From: Chitinophaga pinensis
Lineage (GTDB): Bacteria; Bacteroidota; Bacteroidia; Chitinophagales; Chitinophagaceae
Assembly: GCA_902167325.1 (NCBI GenBank)
Contig: LR632930.1
Location: 3,162,001-3,226,000, forward strand
Length of the DNA stretch: 64,000 nt
Direction: 5' to 3'
Numbering within the stretch: the first letter of the stretch is position 1; each line of letters begins with the position of its first letter. The notes below the pieces were generated by a model. That model had not been told where the DNA came from, ran no database searches, and was given only the letters and a program-made list of their open reading frames with translations. A program made the position numbers and the translations under genes. Below, one piece after another: positions 39,610 to 49,184 of the stretch.

Positions 39610-40713
39610 TTACGCCAGAAAGCGGGATTGTATATAATCAACTACGGCGGTGAAGTCGCCGCCCGATTCTTCGAACACTTTCAGCTGTTTGTCAGCACCC
39701 GTTCCGCCGGAAAGAATGTCTTCCGTTCCCTGAACAACCACCTCGCGTGATCCGAGGTCGTCCAGCACATCATCCACAAAATCAAGCAGCTCATGGATGA
39801 GGGCACGGGTGTTTACTTCCATTTCTTTCCCGAAATCGATCAGATTGCCATCGATCCCGTACCGGGAAGCGCGCCATTTGTTTTCATTGATAAGGGCGCG
39901 GTTGTAGAGGATGAAGTTGAGGTTCAGCGCCCGTAGCTTGTAGATTTTAACACAAACGGCCTGGAACAGCGCGGCGAGCGTGATGGTTTCGCGGACGGTA
40001 AGCGGTACATCGCAGATGCGGAACTCAACGGTATTGAAGAAAGGATGCACACGGAGGTCCCACCATACTTTCTTCGCATTATCGATACAATTGGTTTTAA
40101 CCAGTAGTTTGATATAGTTGTCGTATTCTTCGATACTCGCAAAATAATCGGGGATGCCGGTGCGGGGGAATTTGTCGAATACTTTGGTGCGGAATGATTT
40201 GAACCCTGTATTACGGCCTTCCCAGAATGGGGAGTTGGTACTGAGGGCGAATACGTGGGGTAGGAAGTAGCGGACGCTGTTGGCGATGTGAATGGCCATT
40301 TCCCTGTTCTCCATGCCTACATGCACATGTAGCCCGTAAATGAGGTTGGAGCGTGCGGCATCCTGCATTTCGTTGACCAGTTCAAAATACCGGGGATGGT
40401 CGGTAATGAGCTGTTTTTCCCATTTAGAAAAGGGATGCGTGCCGGATGCGCCGATGCTGAATCCGAGGCTGCCCGCGATTTCATAGATCGTTTTGCGAAG
40501 CAGTGTTACATCGGCCCAGGCTTCTTCTATGTTGGCACAGATCTGTGTGCCTACTTCCACTACTGCCTGGTGCATTTCGGCTTTTACTTTATCCTTGATC
40601 ACTTTCTGTGCCTGTTCCACAATTTTTTGCTCATGGGAGCGCAGTTCCCGGGTTTCGGGATCCATGACCATATATTCTTCTTCAATTCCGAGCGTAAAGG
40701 CGGCAAAGTTCAT
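39610..40713 (-). CDS. Carboxylate-amine ligase (YbdK/GCS2 family)
   Basis: This 367-residue protein is a GCS2/YbdK-type ligase, related to glutamate-cysteine ligase; it joins an amino acid carboxylate to an amine with ATP. Phrases are FTLGIEEEYMVMDPETRELR (about residues 6-25, the acidic Mg motif GIEEE), GASGTHPFSKWEKQLIT (about 84-100), IYGLHVHVGMENREMAIHIA (about 123-142) and RVHPFFNTVEFRICDVPLTV (about 220-239). True substrates are unknown; YbdK has weak gamma-Glu-Cys activity. It is placed between an ATP-grasp gene (38 nt upstream) and the amidotransferase (10 nt downstream). Cytosolic. Confidence 0.88.
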   Translation of the reverse strand: MNFAAFTLGIEEEYMVMDPETRELRSHEQKIVEQAQKVIKDKVKAEMHQAVVEVGTQICANIEEAWADVTLLRKTIYEIAGSLGFSIGASGTHPFSKWEKQLITDHPRYFELVNEMQDAARSNLIYGLHVHVGMENREMAIHIANSVRYFLPHVFALSTNSPFWEGRNTGFKSFRTKVFDKFPRTGIPDYFASIEEYDNYIKLLVKTNCIDNAKKVWWDLRVHPFFNTVEFRICDVPLTVRETITLAALFQAVCVKIYKLRALNLNFILYNRALINENKWRASRYGIDGNLIDFGKEMEVNTRALIHELLDFVDDVLDDLGSREVVVQGTEDILSGGTGADKQLKVFEESGGDFTAVVDYIQSRFLA

Positions 40714-40751
40714 GTGTAATGTTTGGTTAACTGGAAGGTGAAGTTCGTAAA

Positions 40752-41699
40752 TTATTCGGGAATGCCCGCTGCACGGCGGATGAATGTACCCCAGCTTAGG
40801 TTGATTTCTCCGGGAACGGCTGCGGATGCACGTTCGAGGGCAAAAGCCGCCGCTTTTTCCGTGAACCAGGCGAAGTTTGCAGCACCTACTGACTGGAGGC
40901 CGGCATCCGGAGCCGGATTGCAGAAGTCGATGGCATAAGGAGTACCATCTTTCACGGCAAATTCCACCGTATTGAAATCATAACCCAGCGCGCGGTTCAG
41001 GACCAGCGTGTATTGCTCCAGGCTGGCGTAAAGCGCGGGGTCCGGATGGCGCTCTGCCACGTATCGTTCTTCATGTGGCTTACCGGGATCGTATGGCATG
41101 ATCCGCACCTCTTTACCGCCAATACAATAGCAGCGGTAATAATCATCCCATTCCACAGCGGCTTGCAGCATCATGGTTTCCTGGCCTGTTTGTTTGTGCT
41201 GCAGGAAAAACTGTTCCCTGTCTTCAATATAATACACATCACGCCACCCGCCGCCTGCATATGGTTTCATAAAAGCAGGGAAGCCCACGTGCCGGAAAAT
41301 GCCTTCCCAATCCAGCGGGAAAGCGAGGTTGCGGAAGGACCGGGCATTGGTATTAACTGGTTGTTCAAACGCAGGAAGCAATGCTGTGGGAGGCACGGGC
41401 ACGCCTGTCTGTAAAGCGAGTGCATTGTTGAAGAACTTTTCATCGGCCGACCACCAGAACGGGTTATTCAGCACCGCCGTGCCCCGCAGTGCGGTTTCCT
41501 TCAGCCATGCACGGTAAAAAGGAACGTCGTGAGAGATGCGGTCTACGATCACGGTGTATTCCGGAACTCCGCCCTGCAATGCTTTATCGATCACCACGGA
41601 TTCCGCCAGCACATCCGGCCCGCAGATGCGGTTCACCTGATCGATGAACGCCTGGGGAAATGAGTTTTCCTGGCCATAAAGGATCCCTATTTTTTTCAT
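40752..41699 (-). CDS. ATP-grasp amidoligase-like protein
   Basis: This 315-residue protein is a second ATP-grasp enzyme in the operon. It opens MKKIGILYGQENSFPQAFID (pre-ATP-grasp). The nucleotide site is visible in GFPAFMKPYAGGGWRDVYYI (about residues 137-156, the Lys of FMKP and the Gly-rich loop) and the Mg/ATP residues in FNTVEFAVKDGTPYAIDFCN (about 243-262). It is RimK/GSH-synthetase-like and probably forms a peptide or amide bond; the substrate is unknown. It is 3 nt from the esterase gene upstream and 38 nt from the GCS2 gene downstream. Confidence 0.78.
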   Translation of the reverse strand: MKKIGILYGQENSFPQAFIDQVNRICGPDVLAESVVIDKALQGGVPEYTVIVDRISHDVPFYRAWLKETALRGTAVLNNPFWWSADEKFFNNALALQTGVPVPPTALLPAFEQPVNTNARSFRNLAFPLDWEGIFRHVGFPAFMKPYAGGGWRDVYYIEDREQFFLQHKQTGQETMMLQAAVEWDDYYRCYCIGGKEVRIMPYDPGKPHEERYVAERHPDPALYASLEQYTLVLNRALGYDFNTVEFAVKDGTPYAIDFCNPAPDAGLQSVGAANFAWFTEKAAAFALERASAAVPGEINLSWGTFIRRAAGIPE

Positions 41700-41702
41700 C
41701 TG

Positions 41703-42470
41703 TCACACTTTTAACAGTGAGAGATAGTGGGGCAGCATTTCTTTCCAGGCGGGCCAGTCATGCTGTGCATTAGGCCTTACATCGAGCCAGTGCTGAATGT
41801 TTTTTTGCTGAAGGATGCCCGAAAACTGTTCGTTCTGCCCCCGGGTAATATCATGCTCTGCCGCACCCAGTACGATCCCCATACGCCAGAGGTCGGGGTG
41901 GAGGTTACCGGGCATGAAATCCATGGGATTATGATAGTAGATATTGTCGTCGTAATGCCCTTCTGCGCGTGAACGTATATCGAACAGTCCGCTCAGTGCA
42001 AAAAGATATGCAACTGATTCCGGGTGCCGGAACGCGAAGTTGGCCGCATGGTATCCGCCAAAGCTGCAACCACCTACCGCAATACGCTCGTGCCCCGTTT
42101 CCTGCCGGATGCGGGGTAGCAGCTCCTGTAAGAGCAGATCGTCGTATAATGTGTGGTTACGTGCCCTTTCTGAAGGGTGGATGTGCGGGTTGAACCAGCT
42201 TAGCGCGTCGATGCTGTCCGGACAGTAAATTCTAACCCTTCCGTTGCGAACGAACCAGGCCACGGAATCGATGAGCCCGCGGTCTTTGTTTTCGTAATAG
42301 CGCCCCATCGACGTGGGGAACAACACCAGTGGGAAACCGGCATGGCCGAAAACAAGCATTTCAAATTCGCGGCCCAGCGAAGGGGATTGCCATTTGTAAT
42401 AGTTTTCTGTCAATGCTTCGGGTTTTACGGATAAACGTTTTTCAGGTAAAGGAATGGTAAATGTCAGCAT
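41703..42470 (-). CDS. Alpha/beta-hydrolase, putative esterase family (cytosolic)
   Basis: This 255-residue enzyme belongs to the putative esterase group (esterase D/Fes-like). It has the nucleophile elbow AVGGCSFGGYHAANFAFRHP with the Ser in G-C-S-F-G (about residue 134), ERARNHTLYDDLLLQELLPR before it, and a C-terminal PNAQHDWPAWKEM with the probable catalytic His. No signal peptide. It probably hydrolyses an ester, thioester or amide in the amidoligase pathway, for instance to release or trim the product. It is 42 nt after the small secreted protein gene and 3 nt before the ATP-grasp gene. Confidence 0.83.
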   Translation of the reverse strand: MLTFTIPLPEKRLSVKPEALTENYYKWQSPSLGREFEMLVFGHAGFPLVLFPTSMGRYYENKDRGLIDSVAWFVRNGRVRIYCPDSIDALSWFNPHIHPSERARNHTLYDDLLLQELLPRIRQETGHERIAVGGCSFGGYHAANFAFRHPESVAYLFALSGLFDIRSRAEGHYDDNIYYHNPMDFMPGNLHPDLWRMGIVLGAAEHDITRGQNEQFSGILQQKNIQHWLDVRPNAQHDWPAWKEMLPHYLSLLKV

Positions 42471-42512
42471 ATTATGCCAGTTGGGTTTTCATAGGTTCGG
42501 ATAAAGGTTCTT

Positions 42513-42968
42513 CTATTTGCCGGCAGCTTCCAGCAGCCCGAGGTAGGCCTTCCAGCCCGGGTCGGGACGGATGGATACGGAATGCGGATAAGTGCCGTAA
42601 TTGTCTTTGTAAAACTGGTTCATCACCATCCGCAGGTCGAGCGTATCGGAAACATAATAGAAATCGATGCGCCTGCAGCCTTCGGTTTTATATCCTGCTT
42701 CTTCATTCCTCGTCAGCAGTTGCATTTGCCGCGAAGCGGACTCGGAAATGGAAGCGTGTGTTTCTTCCTGTTCAGCCGTGAGACCGGTGCCTTTGCAGCC
42801 GGGTAACGTCAGTTCCGTTACCACCAGGAAAGGGTACGCTTCATCGGGCGCCTGGCCTTTCAACAGGGTATTGGGAACGGATTTGCCGGAGCCGGTAACT
42901 GCCTGTTGCGCCCAAACTGCCTGCGAAATCAACATTGCCACAGGCAACAGGTATTGTTTTAATTGCAT
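42513..42968 (-). CDS. Small secreted protein, DUF695-like C-terminus
   Basis: This is 151 residues from ATG 42968 with a signal peptide, MQLKQYLLPVAMLISQAVWA; the frame is open further upstream to 43271 but that stretch is antisense to the divergent esterase gene. The C-terminal half (RRIDFYYVSDTLDLRMVMNQ, then a PDPGWKAYLGLLEA pattern) resembles the DUF695 pattern (recall, uncertain). It is likely periplasmic. It is the first gene of the amidoligase operon, 42 nt before the esterase. Function unknown; it could be a periplasmic partner of the pathway or an unrelated leader gene. Confidence 0.6.
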   Translation of the reverse strand: MQLKQYLLPVAMLISQAVWAQQAVTGSGKSVPNTLLKGQAPDEAYPFLVVTELTLPGCKGTGLTAEQEETHASISESASRQMQLLTRNEEAGYKTEGCRRIDFYYVSDTLDLRMVMNQFYKDNYGTYPHSVSIRPDPGWKAYLGLLEAAGK

Positions 42969-43044
42969 AATTCCTCTTTTCAGATATGTAAAATAAGATT
43001 TCTGGGCCGAATTTGTTAAATTACATATACAACCCGCCCTCGCT

Positions 43045-43809
43045 ATGCTTCCCAGAAAAGAATCCTTCGGCCAGTACTCCGCTTTCCTGCAAAGGGAAGT
43101 GACGTTCGATTGTTTTTTGCCGGCATCGTCCCGCGAAACACCGCATTTGCTCCTGCTGAACGACGGGCAGGAACTGGAAAATATGGGTCTCCCTGCCATG
43201 CTGGAACACCTGCAGGCAACCACACACCCTTCGCTGTGGGTGGTGGCCATCCATGCCGGGCCGCAACGCATCCAGGAATACGGGACAGAAAAGCATGTGG
43301 GTGCCAGAGGGGAGGGATGTAAAGCATCCCTGTATGCACGTTTCGTACTGCGGGAATTATTGCCTTTTCTCCGGAACCGCTACCATCAGGTGTTTCCGGA
43401 TATCACTTTCGCAGGGTTTTCATTGGGAGGGCTTTCCGCACTGGATATCGTCTGGAACCACCCCGATCAGTTCCATAAAGCCGGAGTTTTCTCCGGTTCC
43501 CTATGGTGGCGCGCATCGGCAGAAGGTGGACCCCGAATAATGCACCGCCAGGTGGAAGAAGGCGCATTCAAACCGCAGCTGAAATTCTTCTTTGAAGCCG
43601 GTACGCTCGATGAGCTGGCCGACCGTAATGCCAATGGCGTGATCGATGCGGTAGATGATACGGAAGATCTCGTGCGTATCCTCGAGCAGAAGGGTTATGA
43701 AAAGGGCCGCCACATTCAATACGAACTCATCACCGGCGGCCGACACAATACCGACACCTGGGCGGGCGCCATGCCCGGTTTCCTCGAATGGGTCGTTAAA
43801 ACCACCTGA
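43045..43809 (+). CDS. Alpha/beta-hydrolase, putative esterase family (divergent)
   Basis: This 254-residue protein has the putative esterase core: HLLLLNDGQELENMG, the elbow TFAGFSLGGLSALDIVWNHP with Ser in G-F-S-L-G (about residue 133), FEAGTLDELADRNANGVIDA (about 188-207) and the catalytic His in ITGGRHNTDTW (about 231-241). An EF-hand-like DRNANGVID loop lies in the lid. There is no obvious signal peptide, so it is cytosolic. It is divergent from the amidoligase operon across a 76-base gap that must hold both promoters, so it is probably part of the same pathway or co-regulated. Confidence 0.83.
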   Translation: MLPRKESFGQYSAFLQREVTFDCFLPASSRETPHLLLLNDGQELENMGLPAMLEHLQATTHPSLWVVAIHAGPQRIQEYGTEKHVGARGEGCKASLYARFVLRELLPFLRNRYHQVFPDITFAGFSLGGLSALDIVWNHPDQFHKAGVFSGSLWWRASAEGGPRIMHRQVEEGAFKPQLKFFFEAGTLDELADRNANGVIDAVDDTEDLVRILEQKGYEKGRHIQYELITGGRHNTDTWAGAMPGFLEWVVKTT

Positions 43810-44151
43810 TGTATTCCCAAACGTTCCTGTAAACAGAAAAACCGCCCCATCGTGGAACGGCTTTCCTTTAGTCATCGAACCCCAAATAATCCGTATGGAA
43901 TCGGCATCCCGGAGCGTTTCCTATTCAACGGCCCGGAACTGTGTTCTGCATATTCCTTTGTGCCTGTAATTGCACCGGGATGCCGTTCTGATTAAACGTA
44001 CGTACCCTGTAAACAGGAGGATGTAATTTTTGTGTTAATGGAAGTAAACAGGGATGAGATAAAACCTTTGTCAGTGTATTGGCGATGACTTTTCCTGCCG
44101 GTTTGGATAATTATGCCTGACACAAATGAGTAGCCTCCTTCCAACTTCCTT

Positions 44152-44189
44152 CCAACCTCCTGCGCAACCCACGTACGATGGGAGGTTGG
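44152..44189. repeat. Hairpin CCAACCTCC/GGAGGTTGG with flanking CTTCCAAC repeats
   Basis: A perfect 9-bp stem with a 20-nt loop lies next to CTTCCAAC at 44138-44145 and 44149-44156. It has no T-run, so it is not a classic terminator. It may be a mobile-element end or an RNA structure. Confidence 0.35.
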
Positions 44190-44297
44190 TAAAATGATGG
44201 GTGTGCTGTTTGTTGATAATAAATGAATTATGAGAAAATAAAGTGTTTGATTTTGAATGATGGGACTAATAGTAAATTAGCTGATATGGGATGTATG

Positions 44298-44334
44298 AAA
44301 AAGCCGCCTCGGGGATAGTCCCGGGCGGCTTTTT
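44298..44334 (-). terminator. Terminator of the TonB receptor gene
   Basis: AAAAAGCCGCC and GGCGGCTTTTT pair over 11 bp with an inner GGG/CCC stem. The T-run follows on the minus strand as it leaves the receptor stop at 44354. Confidence 0.88.
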
Positions 44335-44353
44335 ATATTTCGGCAGGTGAGGA

Positions 44354-47300
44354 TTAATTGTTGAAGATGTACCGCACACCCAGCTGCATCTGCCAGCGGG
44401 ATGCAATGCCGGTGTTGGTACGGAACGGACCGGCCAGTTTATCGAAAGAGAAGCGCGGCTGGCCACCCGTACCATTGAAGTCGCGGAAGGCGAGGAAGCT
44501 GCTTGTATTCGCGATCTGGGTTACACCCCATTCGCTGTTCAACAGGTTGCCCACATTAATGATATCCCAGGTGATTTGCAGCTTGCTTTTCGATTTCGGT
44601 GCAATCTTGCTGAAGTCGATATCCTGCACAAGGCGGAAATCGAAGCGGTTGGCCCAGGGGAATTCTAAGCCGTTCCTTTCCGCATATTGCCCGCGGCGCT
44701 TATTGAGGTAGGGATTATTCTTAATGTATGCATCCAGATCACTCCAGATTTGCGCAGGAGTACGGGTATCCGGCGGAGCATTGAACGCCTGACGGCTTGG
44801 GATCAGAATGATCTCGTCCGAATTCCGGGGAATATAAATGAGGTCGTTACTGGTACTGTTGTCGTTATTGACACTGCCTCCATACACATAACTGATGCGG
44901 GAATTATCGAACCCGTCGTTGTAAGCCTGGCCTTCATAAATAAGGCTCAGCGTAGTCCCGAGGATCTTTGCATACTTGATATTGTAAGAAAGCGTACCGA
45001 TCACGCGGTTGCGTACTAAGAAGTTGGTCCTCGCCAGCACCGGGATATTCGGATCTCCCACAATCTGGTTCCCATTAAAAGCACTGGCTGCCTGTGAACC
45101 CGGACTTGAAGTAACGTCTTTCGCATCAGTATAGGTATATGCCACCATGCCGCTCAAACCGAAATCAAATGATTTCTGCAACTGGGCAGTTAATGCGTAG
45201 GAATAACCTTTAGAAGTATTGTCCAATACTACTGCGTTGGTAAGACTGGAGTTGATGCGGTTGGCGCTTCCTCCGGGGAAAAATGGCCGGTTATCGGCCC
45301 CGGGAAGTTTAGCAACAGGAGCTTTCAGGTTTGCATCGCGATGGAATACCGCGTTGAGGTCTTTAGTATAAATACCTTCCAGCGTCAGGATGAAATCTTC
45401 CGGCAAACGGATGTCAGCAGCCAGGTTGGAACGCCATACCTGCGGGTATTTAAAATTCTCATCAATCACGTTGATGGCATAGGTGGGTGCCGCAGCGGGA
45501 TTGGATGGGATGTAGGCGTTGGGGTTATCAGTGAAGGGGCGATTGGTAGGGTTGTTCGTGAATTCGGAACCGAATAGCAATCCGTTCTGGCCAGCCTGGT
45601 TCACGGCCCATACATAAGGGATACGGCCGGTGAAGATGCCGGTACCGCCACGGATCTGGTAATGGTTATTGTCTGCCACATCCCAGTTAAAGCCTAACCG
45701 GGGCGACCACAGGATCTGTGTTTTAGGTAGTTTGCCCACATCGAGCTTTTCGCCATCGCGGAAAGTCATGGCATTAACTTTCGGATTGGAAGCCAGATCG
45801 TTAGGGTACCAGGGTACATCGATGCGTACACCATAGGTAAGCCGGAAGTTATTCGCGATCTGGTACTCATCCTGCACATAAGCGGCAATAGCAGCTGTGT
45901 TCAGCTTTGCAATGGGAGCGGGGTCTCCCGGGATGGCGGAATAAACACGCTGGTAGAAAGTAGGGTTCACTGTTGGGTCATCCACAGCGTTGAAGAAGTC
46001 CTGTACACTGCCATAACGGTATTGACCATACACAAACTGGGCAAAGCCGTTGGAGAACTGATAGTATTCGCCGCTCACACCAAACAGGAGCGTATGCTTC
46101 CCGGCATACCAGTTGAAATTGTTGGTGATCTGCCAGAGGTCCTGACCGGAATTGTTGAGTCCGGAGAAAGGCTCGGAACCGAAGGAAATATAGTTGCGTC
46201 CGCCGCTTTCAAGATCTACCACAGGGAAGGCCTTGCCCGGCACTTCGCGATGGTCGCGGAAGCGGGAATAGGTAGCGGTGAGGTTGTTGGCGAAACGGTT
46301 GCTGATATTATTGTTCCATTCCAGCACAAACGAGTTCAGCTTATTGAACTGGCGGTACTTCATGTTCTCGAAATAAAGCGAAGTGCTGCTTTGCCCGCGT
46401 CCGTTGTTGGAATTGGATGCACTGGGGCCGATATCGCGGTAAGCGTTGAGCCAGCTGTAACGGAAAGTGAGTTTGTTCTTTTCGTTGATGTTCCAGTCGA
46501 AGCGCGCCGTGATTTTGTCATTGTGCGTGGGAAGCGAGAAATCTTCATATCTGCCCGGATCGTATCCATACTTACTGATGAGCAGGTTCCGGACTGAATC
46601 CAGTGCGGATGCATTCACGAAAGCAATGCCCGCAGGTACGTCATTAACAGATTTGGCGCTGGTATCGCGGTTGGCGCGGAAGTTACTGGCAGGGGAGGTC
46701 TGGCGTTCCAGCTCGCCGCTGATAAAAAAGAAGAGTTTGTTCTTGATGATGGGTCCGCCAACACGGAAGCCGTACTGGTTTTGTTTGAAATCGTCTTTCA
46801 GAACTTTAGCGCCATCTACTTTATTGCCGGTAAGGCCTTTAGAGCGGATGAAGGTGTATACAGAACCGGAGAACTCATTCGTACCTCCACGGGTTACGGC
46901 GTTAATGCCGGCACCGGTAAAGCCGCTGAGCTTAACGTCGTAGGGGGCTAAGTTCACCTGCAGCTGTTCGATAGCATCCAGACTGATGGGCTGCGCATTC
47001 GTTTGTCCGCCGGGAAGCTCTGTGATCCCAAAGGCATTGTTGAAAGTGGAACCGTCGATGGTAAAGCTGTTGTATAAACCGTTACGCCCGGCGAAGTTGA
47101 GTTTCTTACCCGATTGCGGCGTCAGTTTCGTAAAGTCGGCAACGCCACGGCTGATGGTGGGGAGGTTAGACAACTGTTCGCGGTTAATGAATGTGGCAGC
47201 ACCTGTGCGGGACGAATTGAAGGTTTTGTCTTGCCGGCCGGAAACCACAACTTCCTGCAGTCCGGTAGCGGCGGTTTGGAGGGAGAAGTCGAGCCGGAGA

Positions 47301-47608
47301 GTTTGGCCAAGGGGGATACTGACATTCTCCATTTTTTCTTCCTTGTAGCTGACATAGGTGACCGTGATGGTGTAGGGTCCGCCAACACGCATGTTAGGAA
47401 CATTGTACCGGCCGTTTTCCATGGTAGTGGTGCCATAGATGGTGCCGGTGGGTACATGGACGGCTTTAATAGTGGCGCCTATAAGCATTTCATTCGAAGT
47501 TGCATCTTTAATGGAGCCCGTGATGCCGCCGGTGGTGACCTGTGCGAATGAAGAGGCCGCTCCCAATACAAGCATAATACAAGTAATGAGTAACTTTCTA
47601 AATCCCAT
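44354..47608 (-). CDS. TonB-dependent receptor, Oar-like, with carboxypeptidase-regulatory domain
   Basis: This 1084-residue outer-membrane receptor starts with the signal peptide MGFRKLLITCIMLVLGAASS, then a carboxypeptidase-regulatory-like domain (about residues 27-115; GGITGSIKDATSNEMLIGAT), a plug (about 118-240; FNSSRTGAATFINREQL, then FTIDGSTFNNAFG) and a 22-strand barrel, ending QLGVRYIFNN. It lacks the SusC signature and has no SusD partner, so it is an Oar/CirA-like receptor for an unknown ligand. It is monocistronic, with a near-consensus -7 box CATCTTTG at 47631-47638 upstream and a strong terminator at 44298-44334. Confidence 0.92.
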   Translation of the reverse strand: MGFRKLLITCIMLVLGAASSFAQVTTGGITGSIKDATSNEMLIGATIKAVHVPTGTIYGTTTMENGRYNVPNMRVGGPYTITVTYVSYKEEKMENVSIPLGQTLRLDFSLQTAATGLQEVVVSGRQDKTFNSSRTGAATFINREQLSNLPTISRGVADFTKLTPQSGKKLNFAGRNGLYNSFTIDGSTFNNAFGITELPGGQTNAQPISLDAIEQLQVNLAPYDVKLSGFTGAGINAVTRGGTNEFSGSVYTFIRSKGLTGNKVDGAKVLKDDFKQNQYGFRVGGPIIKNKLFFFISGELERQTSPASNFRANRDTSAKSVNDVPAGIAFVNASALDSVRNLLISKYGYDPGRYEDFSLPTHNDKITARFDWNINEKNKLTFRYSWLNAYRDIGPSASNSNNGRGQSSTSLYFENMKYRQFNKLNSFVLEWNNNISNRFANNLTATYSRFRDHREVPGKAFPVVDLESGGRNYISFGSEPFSGLNNSGQDLWQITNNFNWYAGKHTLLFGVSGEYYQFSNGFAQFVYGQYRYGSVQDFFNAVDDPTVNPTFYQRVYSAIPGDPAPIAKLNTAAIAAYVQDEYQIANNFRLTYGVRIDVPWYPNDLASNPKVNAMTFRDGEKLDVGKLPKTQILWSPRLGFNWDVADNNHYQIRGGTGIFTGRIPYVWAVNQAGQNGLLFGSEFTNNPTNRPFTDNPNAYIPSNPAAAPTYAINVIDENFKYPQVWRSNLAADIRLPEDFILTLEGIYTKDLNAVFHRDANLKAPVAKLPGADNRPFFPGGSANRINSSLTNAVVLDNTSKGYSYALTAQLQKSFDFGLSGMVAYTYTDAKDVTSSPGSQAASAFNGNQIVGDPNIPVLARTNFLVRNRVIGTLSYNIKYAKILGTTLSLIYEGQAYNDGFDNSRISYVYGGSVNNDNSTSNDLIYIPRNSDEIILIPSRQAFNAPPDTRTPAQIWSDLDAYIKNNPYLNKRRGQYAERNGLEFPWANRFDFRLVQDIDFSKIAPKSKSKLQITWDIINVGNLLNSEWGVTQIANTSSFLAFRDFNGTGGQPRFSFDKLAGPFRTNTGIASRWQMQLGVRYIFNN

Positions 47609-47879
47609 AACAACCGATTTGATGATGGTGCAAAGATGATGAAATATGACGGGTAAACTTTAACTTGAAATTAACAAATTGTTACATATTGAATATTCAA
47701 TCAGTAACTGACCGTAAGATTTTGATTTCCTATGTAAATAACTGCGAAAGCCTGCGATTTGTTTAACCGTCGTCCTGTGATATTTTCACTTTTTCGAATT
47801 TAGAGTTATTTAATATGTGTTAGCCGGTCCGGATGGGTTAACCGGCCTCCCGGCAGCGCTAAACCTCGATTTTATATCC

Positions 47880-47887
47880 TAACTTTG
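47880..47887 (+). promoter_or_regulatory. -7 box TAACTTTG for ribBA
   Basis: TAACTTTG matches TAnnTTTG and lies 29 nt before the ribBA start at 47917. The -33 region is not clear. No FMN riboswitch consensus is seen in the 308-base upstream gap. Confidence 0.6.
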
Positions 47888-47916
47888 CACATTCATTTCA
47901 CAATAGAAGATTCATT

Positions 47917-49119
47917 ATGCTGGATACTATCGAATCCGCCATTGAGGATATAAAGCAGGGGAAACTAGTCATTGTAGTAGATGACGAAGATCGTGAGAAC
48001 GAAGGGGATTTTATCACTGCCGCACGCAACGTGACGCCTGAGATCATCAATTTCATGAGTATGTATGGCCGCGGCCTTATTTGCGCTCCGCTTGTAGAAG
48101 AACGCTGTGAGGAATTAGGCCTGGAGTTGATGGTGCGCGATAATACCGCACTGCACCAGACACCTTTTACTGTTTCAGTCGATCTCCTTGGGCATGGTTG
48201 CACTACAGGTATCTCGGCCTCAGACAGGGCAAAAACCATTCAGGCGCTCATCAATCCCAATACCAAACCGGAAGAGCTTGGCAAGCCGGGGCATATTTTC
48301 CCGCTGCGTGCTAAAAAGGGTGGAGTACTCCGCCGTACGGGCCATACCGAAGCTACTATCGATCTGGCACGCCTCGCAGGTTTTGAGCCTGCCGGTGTAT
48401 TAGTGGAAATCATGAATGAGGACGGTACAATGGCACGCCTCCCCGAGCTTCGCGAAATCGCTAAAAGGTTTGATCTCAAGCTCATTTCCATCAAAGATCT
48501 GATTGAATACCGCCTCCGTACAGAATCCCTCATCGAAGAGGAAGTTCGCGTACAGATGCCTACCAAATACGGAAATTTCGAGTTAGTGGCCTTCAAGCAG
48601 CTTAACTCCGGCGATATGCACATGGCCCTCAAAAAAGGCGATTGGAACCAGGGTGATCCCGTTTTGGTGCGCGTACACTCCAGCTGCTTCACCGGCGATA
48701 TCCTTCATTCCCTCCGTTGCGATTGCGGTGAACAATTGCAGGCCGCCATGCAAATGGTGGAGAAAGAAGGCAAAGGACTCATCCTGTACATGAACCAGGA
48801 AGGCCGTGGTATTGGACTCATGAACAAACTGAAAGCCTACAAGCTCCAGGAAGAAGGGAAGGATACCGTGGAAGCCAATCTCGAACTGGGCTTTGGTATG
48901 GATGAGCGCGATTACGGTGTAGGTGCCCAGATCCTCCGCCATCTCAACGTTACCAAGATGCGCCTCATAACCAACAACCCCCGCAAACGTGCAGGACTCA
49001 ATGGTTATGGCCTCGAAATCGTGGATAATGTTCCCATCGAGATCCATCCCAACCCGCATAACGAGTTCTATCTCAAAACCAAACGCGATAAACTCGGGCA
49101 CGAAATCCTGAAAGGGTAA
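47917..49119 (+). CDS. ribBA: Bifunctional DHBP synthase / GTP cyclohydrolase II
   Basis: This 400-residue enzyme starts riboflavin synthesis twice over. Residues 1-200 are DHBP synthase ([20 protein letters not shown] with the acidic Mg motif; [20 protein letters not shown]; the C-terminal [20 protein letters not shown]). Residues 205-400 are GTP cyclohydrolase II with the zinc cysteines in [20 protein letters not shown] (about residues 250-269), [20 protein letters not shown] (about 291-310) and [13 protein letters not shown]. Length and domain order are standard for bacterial RibBA. It is monocistronic and followed by a convergent hairpin at 49147-49181. Cytosolic. Confidence 0.96.
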   Translation: MLDTIESAIEDIKQGKLVIVVDDEDRENEGDFITAARNVTPEIINFMSMYGRGLICAPLVEERCEELGLELMVRDNTALHQTPFTVSVDLLGHGCTTGISASDRAKTIQALINPNTKPEELGKPGHIFPLRAKKGGVLRRTGHTEATIDLARLAGFEPAGVLVEIMNEDGTMARLPELREIAKRFDLKLISIKDLIEYRLRTESLIEEEVRVQMPTKYGNFELVAFKQLNSGDMHMALKKGDWNQGDPVLVRVHSSCFTGDILHSLRCDCGEQLQAAMQMVEKEGKGLILYMNQEGRGIGLMNKLKAYKLQEEGKDTVEANLELGFGMDERDYGVGAQILRHLNVTKMRLITNNPRKRAGLNGYGLEIVDNVPIEIHPNPHNEFYLKTKRDKLGHEILKG

Positions 49120-49146
49120 CTCCACCTCCAAACATATTGTTAAGCA

Positions 49147-49181
49147 AACACACCCTGCACCCGCTATGTGCAGGGTGTGTT
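49147..49181. terminator. Hairpin terminator between ribBA and the small membrane protein gene
   Basis: AACACACCCTGCAC and GTGCAGGGTGTGTT make a perfect 14-bp stem around CCGCTAT. There is no strong T-run on either strand, so termination may need Rho or be partial. It lies between convergent genes. Confidence 0.65.
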
Positions 49182-49184
49182 GCA

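Larger units (their letters stand above)
43810..44353. other. Intergenic region between the esterase and the TonB receptor (544 bp)
   Basis: No gene is supported. It contains a 9-bp hairpin CCAACCTCC/GGAGGTTGG at 44152-44189 with a 20-nt loop, preceded by a direct repeat CTTCCAAC twice, and the receptor terminator at 44298-44334. The centre (43860-44100) shows nothing recognisable. Confidence 0.4.

Noticed and set aside
43043..43339. Minus-strand frames over the divergent esterase start, including the upstream extension of the 42513 gene
   Set aside because: The ATG at 42968 begins a clean signal peptide, and the extension is antisense to the esterase.
47640..47916. Possible FMN riboswitch before ribBA
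   Set aside because: No FMN-aptamer consensus (RFN element) found; only a promoter box and short inverted GGTTAACC-type sequences.
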